NCBI GenBank assembly: GCA_009761415.1
Contig: QUOL01000001.1
Coordinates: 372,001-436,000, forward strand
DNA from: Sarcomyxa edulis
Taxonomy: Eukaryota > Basidiomycota > Agaricomycetes > Agaricales > Mycenaceae
Length of the DNA: 64,000 bases
Direction: 5' to 3'
Positions 49,900 through 63,329 of the stretch are shown piece after piece. Every line of letters starts with the position of its first letter. Within the stretch, counting starts at the first letter, position 1. Under the pieces are notes generated by a model. The model was not told where the DNA came from, searched no databases, and worked only from the letters and a program-made list of their open reading frames with translations. The translations under genes and the position numbers were made by a program.

Positions 49900-50154
49900 T
49901 AGAAGGGTTACTTTCATTTTGACCGCACAATTACTCACATTGTATTCTACACCATCGAAGTTCATTCTTCTGCAATCACCCGTCAGATTGTCAACATTCG
50001 CCGTCTGTACCAATGTCCGCTCATGGAGCTAAGAGAAGTTATCACTGTCCTGGACGGTATGTCATTCAGTCACATTACGGACCTAGATCAGGACTGCATA
50101 AGTCCAAGATGTCTTCGTGTATATAGCACGTAAAGAGAGACCTTATCTACAGCA

Positions 50155-50439
50155 TCACTCGCCATTCGTGGTCTTTACACCTTCCCCGGAAGAGGCCTGC
50201 TCTGATTCCAAGGTAGCTAGCAGATTGTCGAGATTCCCTAGGATGCCATCCAACCGACTTTCCACGCCTTTTGCCACTCCTTCTGCAGCTTCCAGGCGAT
50301 GTAGCAGCTCGACTACATTTGCCTCCCCAGTTTCATCGAGCGAGTCCTGAGACAGCAGTGAGGTCAACTGCGCGATGTCCTCCTCAATGGTCGGCTTAGT
50401 ATAATGAGTGGCACCGTTCAGGTTATCCTTTGGTGGCAT
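50155..50439 (-). CDS. Small coiled-coil protein, unknown function
   Basis: An intronless frame of 94 residues from ATG 50437-50439. After MPPKDNLNGATHYTKPT it is almost entirely helical with heptad-like spacing (EEDIAQLTSLLSQDSLDE, ANVVELLHRLEAAEGVAKGV, SRLDGILGNLDNLLATLESE). It ends Glu/Ser-rich. The length and form resemble small BLOC-1-like or kinetochore-like coiled-coil subunits, but I cannot assign a family. The 255 bp between its stop and the convergent protease stop, and the 263 bp to the divergent THO gene, fit a separate small gene. Confidence 0.6.
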   Translation of the reverse strand: MPPKDNLNGATHYTKPTIEEDIAQLTSLLSQDSLDETGEANVVELLHRLEAAEGVAKGVESRLDGILGNLDNLLATLESEQASSGEGVKTTNGE

Positions 50440-50702
50440 GCGTGAGTTTGAGATGGCTCTGAGTGGACTATGATGAGATTCCGAGAGAGAGAGGTTTCAA
50501 GACGAGATCTTCTGGCGCTATGGCCACAAATTGGCAATTGCGACGTCCTCCTGCTTGCTCTTTCCCATATTTCTACAAAGTCGTTATCTACCTCGGTCTC
50601 ACCGCAAATTGGATCCTATTCAACGCTGAAAGAATCCCATAGACATAGGAATCAATCCTAGTCTCAAAATACACGCATTGCGCCATTTGAAGGAAGCCCG
50701 CC

Positions 50703-53296
50703 ATGGTGTCTCTAGCACCCACCCTCAAGTCGCTCCTCAAGTCTCTCCCACCTCATCCTATTGACCAGAAAGTCCTCCAAGACCTTGTACGCAAGACAAT
50801 ATCCGAATCACAAGGCAAAACATCTCCCGAAAATAGGAAGAGCCAATGGGAATATCTATTGAAAAACGACGTATTCGTCCTTGCGGTGCGTTCAATGTTG
50901 ACAATTACACTAGGACCGAGAATTAAAGATACTGTTAGGCAACTGAGGGGGAAGCCTTGAAGGACGAGGAGACTACGTATTACGACGAACTCCAAGACAA
51001 GCTTGATCTCATTCTGACCTTTACTGAACAAGGTCGGCGCCTCTCGCTCCTTCAGCAAATCCCATTCTAATGTTCAAACAGAGGCCTGCGAGCAAATATT
51101 CCCATTCATCGTTCTACAAGACCTTCTCGAGACACAAACGATTTCATCATGCTCGCACATCTTCTCGTGGATAGAGGCTCGAGCGAAGAGATTGACCGAC
51201 GGGATGGTTCCGCAGAAAGGCAAAGCCCTTGTCTTACTTCGAACTCTGAACGATCTACTCAGAAGGCTATCGAAAATGGGTTCAACGACTACGTTCTGCG
51301 GCAGGATATTGACGTTTCTGAGTGGAGTCTTTCCCTTGGGAGAGAGAAGTGGCGTGAATCTACGGGGTGAATATGGACCGACATGGGAAGGCGTGAAAGA
51401 ACACGATAAAGGGAAGGATGAAGAGAATGATGAGGCTGAGGCTGAGACGAAGAAAGCTGAGGCTGCAGAAGATAGTGAGTCTAACAAAATGCAAGTAGAC
51501 GATGGTAAAGAGGACAAGAAGCTCAAGTCTTCGGAAAGAAAAGATGGTACGTCGTCTTTGCTTGAAGTCAGCACCTGTCATTGAAGTCGACCAGATTTCT
51601 ATCATACGTTCTGGTCCCTCCAACTCCCATTCTCGAAACCTCCACTATTTGCCACACCCGCTACATTCCCCGAGTTCAGAGATGCTGTCAACAAGGTCAT
51701 TCCAGTAATCAAAGAGGCCACTGCTAAAGAACGCGCCATGATGGGAAGCAGAGGTAGTAATATCGCTGCAGGGTCTTTGAAACGTAAACGCGAACCCGAG
51801 ACGACAGCCGACGAAACGTCCACTACCGACTATTTCTTCGCCAAGTTTCTAACGAATCCTGATCTTCTAGATCTTGAGGTCTGTTCTCAATGCGTCAACT
51901 AACTCAATGTGCACATACTGATATTCCTCTGAACAGATTGCAGATACCCACTTCCGCCGACAATTCTTGTTCCAACTCCTCATCCTCCTTAATCATCTTC
52001 TTACCTTCACGAAAAATGCTAAATCGACTTGGTCTACTCCTCGGAACCGGTCTTTGCAGATGGATTTCACTCTTGACGGTGCTGATGCCCAATGGGTACA
52101 AGAGACACTGAATAAAGCTATAGAGGAACTGCGGCAAACAACACCTAATGGACGGGCCTTTGCTGATACTGTGAGTGTCATACTAGAGCGGGAGAAGAAC
52201 TGGGTCAAGTGGAAGAACGAGCTGTGTGCACCGTTTGATAAGGAGCCTTGGAGCGTCGAGGTAGACGGCAAGAAAGTGGATTTGGAGGAGTCTACGAGAG
52301 AGGTACGGAAGAAGATGAGAGAAGAGCCGAAAGATTGGGACTGGGCGTTAGGGAGCGAACCGTTGACGGAAATTTGGGAAATGGGCTATCGGGATCTGCG
52401 TGATTTGCAGAATCCTTTCCAGTTGCGTATAGCTTTCTAAAATTGGGTGTCGTTCCGGAATACTGACTGTTTCACAGACCCGGCGACGTGAAAGATTTCG
52501 TCAAGAAGGTTAACTTGGAGGACGCACGTATAGCGATGCGTCAGAAGAGACTGGCAAAACTGCATCCTCCCTCAGTTCCCATCGTGGTAAAGGCCCCGTC
52601 ACCTCCACCCGAGAAAGTCGAACCAATAGTACCTCCGCCTGCCCCTACACCTGCACCTCCCTCGACATCTTCCAGTTCCCTTTTGCATCCATCCCTTCCT
52701 CCCAAACCCAGCCTAAATACTCCGTCAAAACCACCGCTGTCAGAGTCTGTGAGGAGTACCACCCCGGTCCCGCCTATCCCTGCTCCCGTCCCTCCGGTAA
52801 CTTCTACTCCTGCCGCGGCTCCTGCTGCCGTCGTGAACACTACGGGCCCGGGCCCCTCTCCCACTCCACCCAGCACATCGACGCCGAAATCTACTGATCC
52901 CGAAATTCTCAAACACGAAGAGGTACGAACAATCTATCTCTTGATGGCGTATCTTATTCTCACTATCTGTCATTTTTGCAGAACAAACACCGTTGGGCGT
53001 GGCTTGCTCTTCGTACGGCCCGTGACAGATACCTTCAACACTTCGGTAAGATCGGGACGGGGGATGTTCTCCTACTGGCCGAAGAAATCGAAAAGGAGAA
53101 AAAAGAACGGGAGGAGAAGATCCAGAAAGGCGATGATGTGTCTGGAACGTCGAACGGCATGGGTGGCGTTGATGATCTTGGTACGGGCCTTAGCCCTATG
53201 GTCACTCCTTGCAATCCCGTGTCCGGGGAAGTCAGTAAAGGTGGGTTAGATGAACTGAAGACTGAAGACCCCCAGGACGACAAGATGGAGCTGTAG
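50703..53296 (+). CDS. THO complex subunit Hpr1/THOC1
   Basis: Nuclear protein of the THO complex, which couples transcription elongation to mRNP assembly and export and limits R-loops. Start ATG 50703-50705: [20 protein letters not shown]. The next exons give [20 protein letters not shown] and [60 protein letters not shown] and [20 protein letters not shown] are the conserved core of THOC1 proteins. [31 protein letters not shown] and [20 protein letters not shown] follow. The C-terminal third has a long Pro/Ser/Thr linker (about 52560-52900), then [20 protein letters not shown] and a Lys/Glu helix. About seven introns. The acidic insert near 51400-51540 ([20 protein letters not shown]) is typical low complexity. 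Confidence 0.88.
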
Positions 53297-53402
53297 GTAC
53301 ATTATTACCTGGTGTATTGTTTCTTGAGGGCGTGCCACTGGGATAGGAGAGGTGCATATTTATTATTCCACGCACCACGCACCATGCGGAATTAAGTGTA
53401 AC

Positions 53403-53475
53403 AACGGGAATTCGCTCATGATCAGTAAGCAAACGGGAATTCAAGTCAGTAAAACGGGAATTGTGAACGGGAATT
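53403..53475. repeat. Four copies of AACGGGAATT upstream of an epimerase gene
   Basis: The 10-mer AACGGGAATT occurs at 53403-53412, 53432-53441, 53453-53462 and 53466-53475, all in the same orientation, with spacings of 29, 21 and 13 bp. It lies between the THOC1 stop and the first epimerase start, 146-218 bp upstream of the ATG. Clustered identical motifs at this distance suggest binding sites for an activator or repressor; no known factor is assigned. Confidence 0.5.
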
Positions 53476-53620
53476 CAAGAAAAAAGATGCAAGATCGTAG
53501 TCTGGATCCGACGCTCCTGAAGAGAGTTGACGCGATCAAGAATGTATAAATCTCCATCCTCCTCCTCGTACCCCCCTCAAAAACACAACCCATCCCTACA
53601 TCAAAACTACTATCATATTC

Positions 53621-55132
<1,512 letters not shown>

Positions 55133-55586
55133 ATGTCGAACTTAGAACTGGACAAGGAATAATCTATTGGAAAAAACTTACAGCGCATCCGCGCATGGAC
55201 TCGGATTGTATCTGATAGCATGTGTATCTTTTTAAATCTACGCTTCTGAACAGTAATTAGAGGTTGTAATTATTCCCTGAATACAACTACCATTTTTTTT
55301 TGCTTTTCTCCCGTTCCCAAAATCGATATACGTGGTGAGTCCTTTCCCTTCTGGATTCCGTTGTATCTAACGTTCATCACTGTGGTTCGTAGGTCTCCAC
55401 TTTCATGCGACGCGACGTACCCACGTGATGAAAGACATTCGCTCCAAAAGGCAACCCTCCATTATTTTCCGCTCGGCCCTGACCACGATCATAAATCGAT
55501 CACGTCTTCCTTCCGAATCCACTCCGGGGCGAGCGATTTCATTCTGTCGCCAACACAGGCTCTCCCTCTCTCCAGACTTTTCTGCG
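55133..55586. other. Spacer between the two epimerase genes
   Basis: About 450 bp acting as the promoter of copy 2. It contains CACGTGATG at 55422-55430 and a pyrimidine-rich tract before the ATG. No TATA box stands out. Confidence 0.45.
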
Positions 55587-57127
55587 ATGAGTGCCCAACC
55601 CCCTCTCAAAGTATGTACGGTACTCTCTCCGTCATTCAATCTTCTTACGTAGTCACAGACCGTCCTTGTCACAGGCGGAGCAGGTTATATCGGTATGCTA
55701 TCTCTTCTCTTTCAGTTTAGTTGACACTCATTACCTGATCTCTCCTTCCCGATAGGTTCTCATATCATCAATGTATTGCAGCAAACTCGATTATACAAGG
55801 TCGTCTCGATCGATAATCTACACAACTCGCACTCCACCGCACTTCAACGATTGTCGAAGATCGCAAAAAGCGCGTTATCAGAGGATGCCACTGCGCAGGA
55901 CATCGAGAGCACCGAGATAGACGCGCATAACGTGGATTTGACCAAATCGGAGCAGGTTAGGGCTGTGTTCGAGAAATACGGCAAGGGCGGGGTTTGGGGT
56001 GTCATACATGTCGCAGTACGTATCAACGTTACTCTGGAGTGTCATTGTATGTTTGATATATACGTCTTGCAGGCATACAAAGCCGTTGGAGAGTCTACCG
56101 AAATTCCGTTGACATATTACGCCAATAACGTCTCGGCTACAATTTCACTCCTTCAGACGATGTCTGATTTCGACTGTACCCGATTGGTTTATTCTTCTTC
56201 TGCGACAGTTTATGGTACACCACCTACCATTCCTATTCCTGAGTCGACTCGGATGGATGCTCAGAGTCCTTATGGAAAGACTAAAGTTATGTGTGAGACT
56301 ATCATCAATGACCTCTGTCACGGTACGCCCTTAACTCACTCGTTTGTACGACATCGACTGACGAAGATACTTTGATATGCTTAGCGGAACCAAAAAGATG
56401 GAAAGCGCTTTCGCTCCGTTATTTCAAGTGAGTATTCAGCATACACAGGTTCCCAGCCCAATTTGATCGCAACGATATATAGTCCTGGTGGAGCCCATCC
56501 TTCTGGTCTCATTGGAGAAGACCCGCGAGGCCGCCCAGGCAATCTCTTCCCTCTTTTAGCCCACGTCGCTGTCGGACTTGTCCCTAACGATCTCAAAGTC
56601 TTTGGAAACGATTATCCCACACAGTGTGTCCTTCATTCTACATTATCATCCGATAAACGACGAACGTTTGACATGAAAAAACTTTCAGTGATGGCACCTG
56701 CGTTCGCGACTACCTCCACGTACTCGATTTGGCCTCTGGACATCTCCTTGCGTTGGAGGCTTTGGATCTGACTGAAGGAAAACCGTCCATCTTCGACAAT
56801 TGCCCCGATGATGCTCGATATAAGGCGTACAACCTGGGACGCGGGAAAGGAATGAGTGTTCTTGACATCATAGAAGCTATGCGAAAGGTTACAGGGTTTG
56901 ATTATAAGTATGAGATCGTGGCTCGACGGTTAGTGTTCTCTACAACATTGTTTGCTAGAGTGGTACTCACCTGAACCACTAGTAACGGTGACGTTCCTGA
57001 TCTGACTGCAGATCCTACTCTTGCCGAAAAAGAGCTTGGATTCCATGCGGAGCAGGATTTGGAGACTATGTGTAAGGATCTATGGACGTGGCAAAAGGCA
57101 CATCCCAAAGGTTACGAAGGAGCATGA
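55587..57127 (+). CDS. UDP-glucose 4-epimerase, copy 2
   Basis: Paralogue of the preceding gene with the same exon plan: a 24-nt first exon (MSAQPPLK), then [72 protein letters not shown] and [17 protein letters not shown]. The active-site Ser and YxxxK are kept. [40 protein letters not shown] and [20 protein letters not shown] follow. It ends HPKGYEGA with a stop at 57125-57127. Differences from copy 1 are spread through the protein (for example [20 protein letters not shown] against [20 protein letters not shown]), so the duplication is not recent. Both copies have intact motifs and should be active. It may differ in expression or in nucleotide-sugar preference; this is inference. Confidence 0.95.
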
Positions 57128-57785
57128 AAGAGAGCTGAGCTAAATATCATTAAATATGTCCTTATTGATTTCTCTTGGGTCATATAGATCCAAATATACC
57201 CTTGTTTATTGAACAGATCGCGTTTCTTTTAACGCGACGGTATAGCACGTGATGAAGATCAACACTGCAAACGGATGGAACGCGTTGACTCGTCGCGTGC
57301 ACACGTGGACCTGTTTCTTTTTCCTGTTGTGCTTCGAGCTTTTCTGAGTCTCGGTATTATGTGAGCTGTACATTGCACGGTATGTGGCTCCGCACTGTGA
57401 TCAAAATAGAATCGTTAAATGTTGATGCAAGCTTTTCAGTTTCTGTCGCCATCAAGATATTGAGTTTGCCAGCAATCAAGGAAGCGATCTGGAAGACCAC
57501 TGGACAGCACTGGGCGCAGGTACAGATATGGATGGAGCGCATTATCAACATCTACATCTTGAACCGCATATGTATGGTATAAATTTTGCAACGTCCAAGC
57601 CGTGGCTCGTTCACGGGTGTTGTGTCCTATCCGGTGTCTGGTGACCTCTGCAGAAGCACGAAGATATTATTCCTGGTGCTCGTATTAATTCAAGAACTTA
57701 AATCGTGGGGACGTGGATATTGAGCGCCTATGATTTCCTATATATACGGAACTCCTTCCCCGGTTCGCGATCTGCATCCCTCATT
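57128..57785. other. Intergenic region
   Basis: About 660 bp between epimerase copy 2 and the MFS gene. It holds CACGTGATG at 57246-57254 and another CACGTG core near 57302. One open frame of 73 codons (57361-57582) has no motif or homology that I recognise. Confidence 0.4.
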
Positions 57786-60345
57786 ATGCCGTTCGGTATT
57801 CTACGTGAGTACTGACGATGTAGTACAAGTTGCAACATTTTTTGACTGTCATTCCCCCCGTTGTAGACGATAAACATCTCGACCATGTGCCAGGGACGGC
57901 TCTTCTCTCTGATCTCGGTATTGTGCACGGCCACCAGGTATGTGAATTTAGAAATTGGCATAGCTCGTTGACTCATGCTGTGACATCAGGTTCAAATAAA
58001 TGAAGCAGGCAGCTTGAAAAGAGGTACTGGACGACACGCGCACATCATCCTGGTTCCGCAACCATCTGACGACCCGAGAGACCCGTAAGCGTTGATACGT
58101 CCACTTGGATTAAACAGAAAATTGACCAAGACCCTCAGGCTCAATTGGCCACAATGGAGGAAGGAGGCTTGCTTTTGGACCCTGTGATTTGTCTTCCTTT
58201 TTCATGAACGTTGACTCAACTAACAGTCTGGCTTCAGTGCTTTCGCAGCTTCCTTAGATGGTGCTCTTTCGCCAATGGTGGGCCCAGGATACGTATTACT
58301 CTCTAATCAATTTGGAGTCTCCGTGGATGAGGTCGCCTCGAGCTTTGGGGCGATTCTCCTTGGCCTTGCGTGTTTCATGTGCGATTTCTTCCACTTTCGG
58401 AGTCTCTTCATATCTTATCCTCCTATCTTCGCAGGCTCTTACAGGGATCTTTAGCCGTTAAATTTGGACACAGGATCGTTTACCTTTGCTCTGTTACTTT
58501 GGTGAGCACGCTGTTCTCGAGGTTCTAAAAACTCCTTATGTTCGTTAGATGTTTGTATCCTGCATCTGGTGCGCGAAAAGCCCGAACATAGCGTCCATAA
58601 GAGCTTCTCGTGTTTTCCAGGGCTTCGGCATGTCTGCTCTCCAGAGGTGGGTTCATTTTTATCTGTCGACAAGACTGATACCGAGGAACCTTTGCATTCA
58701 GTCTAGTGGCGTCAACCATTGAACAGATCTATTTGTGAGATGATGCTCATTGGCTTATCGAGTTATTTCTCACTATAGCATTTGCCTAGTGTTCATGAAC
58801 GTGGTGCTCGATCCGTTATATGGAGTTTCTCCATAATGGCCGGTATAACACTGTGAGTTTTTGCTATACGGTACGCCGGGGATGAGAATCTGAAATGAAC
58901 TCCGTCACTCTTTAGTGGCCCGTTGCTCTATAGTTATGTCGTTCAAAACTTGACGTGGCAGTGGGGCTTTTGGTTTGTGACCATTCCTTTGGGAATAGCC
59001 GTCCTGCTCGTATTTTTCTTTGTACCGGAGGTAGGCTCGATATCTACCCATCTCAGGGCATTGTTGACAGCCTATAGACTACATATAACCGTTCCGCGTC
59101 CACGAATACTAGCGCCGAAAGCGATAATGAAGAGAAACAAAGCATCGACAAAATTGCCTCCAAGTCTTTTGGAGAGGAAAAACCGTCCAGCAAGAACTGC
59201 GTCGAAGCGCCAAGCTACGTTTCGCAGCTCAAGATCTGGAATGGAACCTATAGCAATGTAAACATCGTGAAGATTTTCCTAAGGCCATTCCCGTTTCTCC
59301 TTTCACCAGTCGTACGTCGTTAGTGATTCATATACATATCCGGTGTGACTGATGTTATCCATTAGACCGGCTACATTTTCATGGTGCATGGTTTGCAAAC
59401 TGTGTGGCTCAGTTCGTTTTCCTTTGTAATCTTGATCTACAATCAAAATCTAATACCTCACCGCTAGGTCTTCTTCCAATCTGTTCCTCGACCATATTTA
59501 CCCTCGAATATAACTTCAATGCTTCCCAAATAGTTGAGTCGCCCTCTCCTTTCCAGTGGGCTCGACTCTAAAAACCCTTCTTCTGTAGGGTTTGACCAAT
59601 TTGGGCGGAATAGTTGGCATTGTCCTTGCTCTATGCGTGACAGGTCCACTTACAGATTACGGAACAATATGGCTGGCCAAACGTAACAAAGGTGTCTACG
59701 AGCCTGAATTTCGAATTCTGTTCATCTCGAGCATGCTTTTCGGAGTCTTTGGATACGCTGGATGGGCTGGTGAGGTTGATTAAGCTATTTCATTGTCTAA
59801 ACTGACACAGCCTGTCACCAATTCCAGTTGGGACCGTGCACAATATGCCTTGGATCGGGGCTGTCACCTGTATAACGTTTGTCGCCCAACCCAGCTCACA
59901 GATATCCGATCTGCGAACTGATTTCTTTTTATTGCAAAACTTGATAGGATAATTAATTTCAGCATGGTAGTGTCCGGTGCAGCGGCAGTGACATACCTGC
60001 TCGACACGCACGGTCCAGACGCTCTTCATGTTCTCGCTCTGAGCAACTTCATGAAGAATATCGTCCTCTACGGCTTCACCTTCTTCGCTAATGGCATGAT
60101 CTTGCACAGAGGCGTCAAAGTCTCTCTGCTTATCCTTGCTGCTTGTCAGGGTTTTTGCTGTTTGGCATCTATTCCGATGTATATCTACGGGAAGCGCGTA
60201 AGGTCGTTTGTAAGTCTCAGGCACTTACAAGATCATTATTTTGATTCCGATGGCTTACACCATTCATTATCATCCTAGATCGCGAGGCATCCGCATTTGT
60301 TCGTTATCAGCGCCGAAGATAAGGAACGACCAAGTTCCGGATAAG
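57786..60345 (+). CDS. Major facilitator superfamily transporter (DHA1-like)
   Basis: Proton-driven plasma-membrane transporter; the fungal group includes polyamine and drug exporters. Fourteen or so introns break it into short exons, but every junction I traced stays in frame. Start ATG 57786-57788 (MPFGILHDKHLDHVPGTALL). The cytosolic leader ends KRGTGRHAHIILVPQPSDDP, then LNWPQWRKEACFWTL, the usual entry into span 1. Spans include AASLDGALSPMVGPGYVLLS, ASSFGAILLGLACFMLLQG and the motif-A loop VKFGHRIVYL. ASRVFQGFGMSALQS is a DHA1-typical segment, followed by HERGARSVIWSFSIMAGITL. A central loop (NRSASTNTSAESDNEEKQSI) splits the two halves. The second half includes GIVGIVLALCVTGPLTDYGT and FMKNIVLYGFTFFANGMILH. 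It ends SAEDKERPSSG, stop 60343-60345. Substrate not predictable. Confidence 0.87.
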
Positions 60346-60486
60346 GGAAGGGACAATGTATAATGTGCTTACAGGAAAGTTCCGTGTATTCGCATACATG
60401 GGTATATACGCCAAGTCTACGTACTAAACATCAGGAATCAGATAGCAATAAATGACAGGATAGATATCACCGAACAGTAAGGAAAC

Positions 60487-62455
60487 TTATAATACAATAT
60501 CAGGTCCATTCCACACGTCGAAAGGTATACAAAAATGAAAATTATCGTTCAGTTTCCAAAAGGCCTCCCTCTCCTCTACCATTCGCTTCCGATACTTGTC
60601 AGCCTCGTCCTTCGTCATCAGACCGTCTACCTCACTCATTATTTTCTCTACAATTTCGATAGGCAACCGGAGATCGATACTATCGTCCACGGCCTCCCTG
60701 ATCCAATCCTCCTGCTGCGGCGCAACAACCGCCGTTGACACCACGGGCTGTATTTCCGGGTCCACGAGGAAAAACGAAATGACGGTCTGTTTTCCTTCTT
60801 TCGAAGGATCCAACAATTGAAAAGACGTCTGCCGATATTGGTAAATATTTGGGAAAGCTATTCCAAAGCCGCTGGATGGGATGGGGGTAGAACCGATATA
60901 TTGGTGACAAGGGTCTCCGTCTCTGAAGCCCCATGTACGCAGGGTGGCACCGGTGTCACCTGCACAAAAGCCTCGTGGACATGTCACGGCCATACGGAAT
61001 TGAAGGGAGGTGGGTGTGATGTTTTCCTAGATGAGAAGCATACAATTATTCTGGATAGACGTGACAAGGGTGGAGGATGGGGACTAACTGATAATGCAAA
61101 GTACAGAGCACAGGCCACGATCCGTTCGTTTCGCATGCCTTCTACGTGCCAAGTGGATCCTGGATATCCTGGACCTCCAGGTTCCTTTTCACAGAAGTCA
61201 TTATATGAGCTTCAGGGAAAGCATGTTGGCATACGATGTAGTTTGAACTTACAAGAAGAGTCTCTGATACCTGAACGATCAATTGTAGATTCCTCCCTTT
61301 CAGATTGACGATATGTTTCCTTTGCTCGAGACCACCGGGATACCCAAAATCCGGAACGTCCGGAAGGTGAATCGGTCTATGCAGAATCCAGTGGCGCATT
61401 TCGCGTTCGTATATCGCCCATCCATCTTCGTCGTCAGAGAATTCGGGTGGATCGGGTTCGTCCCAAACGGTGTATCGGCACGATCCTGGAATTCGTTGAG
61501 GTAGAGGGTTGTTACGGTGGAGGTCTGTTAGTACGTGTTCAAAGAGAGGAAGAAATGCAGTGGCTAGACAGGATAAAGAGTGGTATAGGGTATCTTTGTA
61601 GCGGTGGAAAGGGAGGTTATTGATGTAGGATGTGAACTGAACTTCGCCGGAAGGTGATACGGAGACGTTAGAGGGAAGGAAGCAGAAATTGGGAGAGACG
61701 GTATATATATCTGTTACTGGCGGCGAAGACACTGGTCTGGGAGGTCTATGAGAGTGTGAAATCAAGGTTTTATTGTAGATGAACGGATGGAGGAATGGGT
61801 CGATAAGAGCTGTCGTGACGCCGTCTTCGTCTCTCTTATACGACCCCGATCTAGACGAGGATGTATCTCGCATGGATGAGAGTTCTTGGTTGAGGGTAGA
61901 CAGGTCTGACGCTGTCATAAGAGCCTCTGACTCCCAGATACGTTCGAAGCAAGATATCTGGCTAGCAATGGTACACAGGTAAGAACTCATAGATCACTGA
62001 ATCTGCAAAGATGACTCGCCATTGATGTTTCTCATCCCGAAGGTTTGCGTACCCCGCAAGTTCATCAAGAACATAGTCTATCTATTTCTTGTTATAGTGG
62101 ATCCATCAAGGGTTCAAGGTATTGGTGTTCCTTACTTGTCTGATAGATAGCTGCATATCTGTATAAGCAAATGGAGTCCGTATCTTCCATTGGCGATACT
62201 GAGCCTCTACGGCCCATTCTTGTCTTACAGTTTGATTTCGAAAGTGGTTCCACCATTGGTGTTTCCTCCGCAGTTCCGCAGAGAAACAGCACATGGCTAA
62301 TTCAGTGAGCTGTCCATTGCGTAGATTAGCCTCTAAAATCTCTAAAGCAGCTTATCAGACGTACATACTGTTCGCGGATTATCGCCGACGCCACCTAGGA
62401 AGTGTGTACCGACCAGAAAAGGATGTCGGTACCCCCGATATTGGTCCCGAGACAT
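60487..62455 (-). CDS. DUF4246 family protein, unknown function
   Basis: Fungal cytosolic protein family, widespread and multi-copy in agaricomycetes, function unknown. ATG 62453-62455 gives SRDQYRGYRHPFLVGTHFLG followed by GVGDNPRT, the typical start region. Next: LRNGQLTELAMCCFSAELRR, NQTVRQEWAVEAQYRQW, VDYVLDELAGYANLRDEKHQ, ISCFERIWESEALMTASDL and YINNLPFHRYKDTLYHSLSC. The C-terminal half reads TWGFRDGDPCHQYIGSTPIP, GFGIAFPNIYQYRQTSFQLL, KEGKQTVISFFLVDPEIQPV and APQQEDWI, which are the conserved DUF4246 blocks. It ends WNGPDIVL. Two introns near 62300 and 62000 are short (about 38-40 bp), so exact borders there are uncertain. A double-stranded beta-helix-like oxygenase fold has been suspected for such proteins, but I see no way to test it here. 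Confidence 0.85.
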
Positions 62456-62717
62456 TTCAAGGGGAGGGGTGGTGGAAAGATTCAAATTCTCCGAGTTCAA
62501 ATATGTCCTATCGAATTTCCGAGAAGTTTCCTGCAAGATGAGAGTGTTCCGAACAAAGATAGACAAGCTAAACGAGTGTTGAACGAGTGAACAGTTGCTG
62601 AATGGGAGAAAGAGCGGCCATCATGTGACTTATAAGGACCAATTTGTGATCGGTTTAGATAAGATCATCTCCAAACTCTCATCTTACCTTCATCATCTCT
62701 CCGCAAAAATACACACT

Positions 62718-63329
62718 ATGGTACGCAGAATCACATTAAGATCGCTACTTCGATACTTAGTATTCTTATCAAGTCATCCTGGGAAGTAAAACTCTCGAAT
62801 TCCCGAGGCGTACCCTACTTCTTCAACACGCAGACGAAGGAATCTAGCTGGGAACCGCCTGCGGGACTCAGCGAGGAGGATGTGCACAACCTGCCTGGTG
62901 CGAAGGAATATTTGGATGGAACCAAGGATGGGAAGGTCCGGGCTAGTCATCTATTGGTGAAACACGCAGGGAGCAGAAGACCTTCGAGCTGGAAAGAGGT
63001 ATGCACTACTGTCGCGTCGCGTCATCTACTTCCGAAGCTGACTCGATACAACCATCCAAAAGCCAAAAATCACTCGCTCAAAAGAAGAAGCCATCGAGAT
63101 TCTTCATGGATATCAAGCCCAGATCAACGGGTCCCCAGATGTGTTCGCGCAACTCGCATCTGAGCACTCGGACTGCTCGTCTCATTCCAACGGTGGAGAT
63201 CTCGGGTTGTTTGGACGCGGACAGATGCAAAAACCTTTCGAAGAGGCGACGTACGCGCTTGAAGTTGGCCAAATTAGCGACGTCGTGGAGACGGAGAGTG
63301 GTGTTCACTTGATCATGAGGACGGCATGA
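62718..63329 (+). CDS. ESS1: Peptidyl-prolyl cis-trans isomerase, Pin1/Ess1 type
   Basis: Parvulin that isomerises phospho-Ser/Thr-Pro bonds, notably in the RNA polymerase II C-terminal domain. The first coding exon is the ATG alone (62718-62720), followed by a 53-bp intron (62721-62773). A second intron is 62999-63062. The 164-residue product is complete and in frame, about the size of human Pin1. The WW domain is SSWEVKLSNSRGVPYFFNTQ followed by TKESSWEPP, with both tryptophans present. The PPIase domain begins VRASHLLVKHAGSRRPSSWK (catalytic-site His and the Arg pair of the phosphate pocket), then ITRSKEEAIEILHGY, FAQLASEHSDCSSHSNGGDL (active-site Cys in SDCSS), LGLFGRGQMQKPFEEATYAL and GVHLIMRTA. 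It starts 262 bp from the divergent DUF4246 gene. Confidence 0.95.

Noticed and set aside
57786..60345. MFS transporter as a decayed pseudogene, because its frames look broken
   Set aside because: All junctions traced across about fourteen short introns remain in frame and no internal stop remains.
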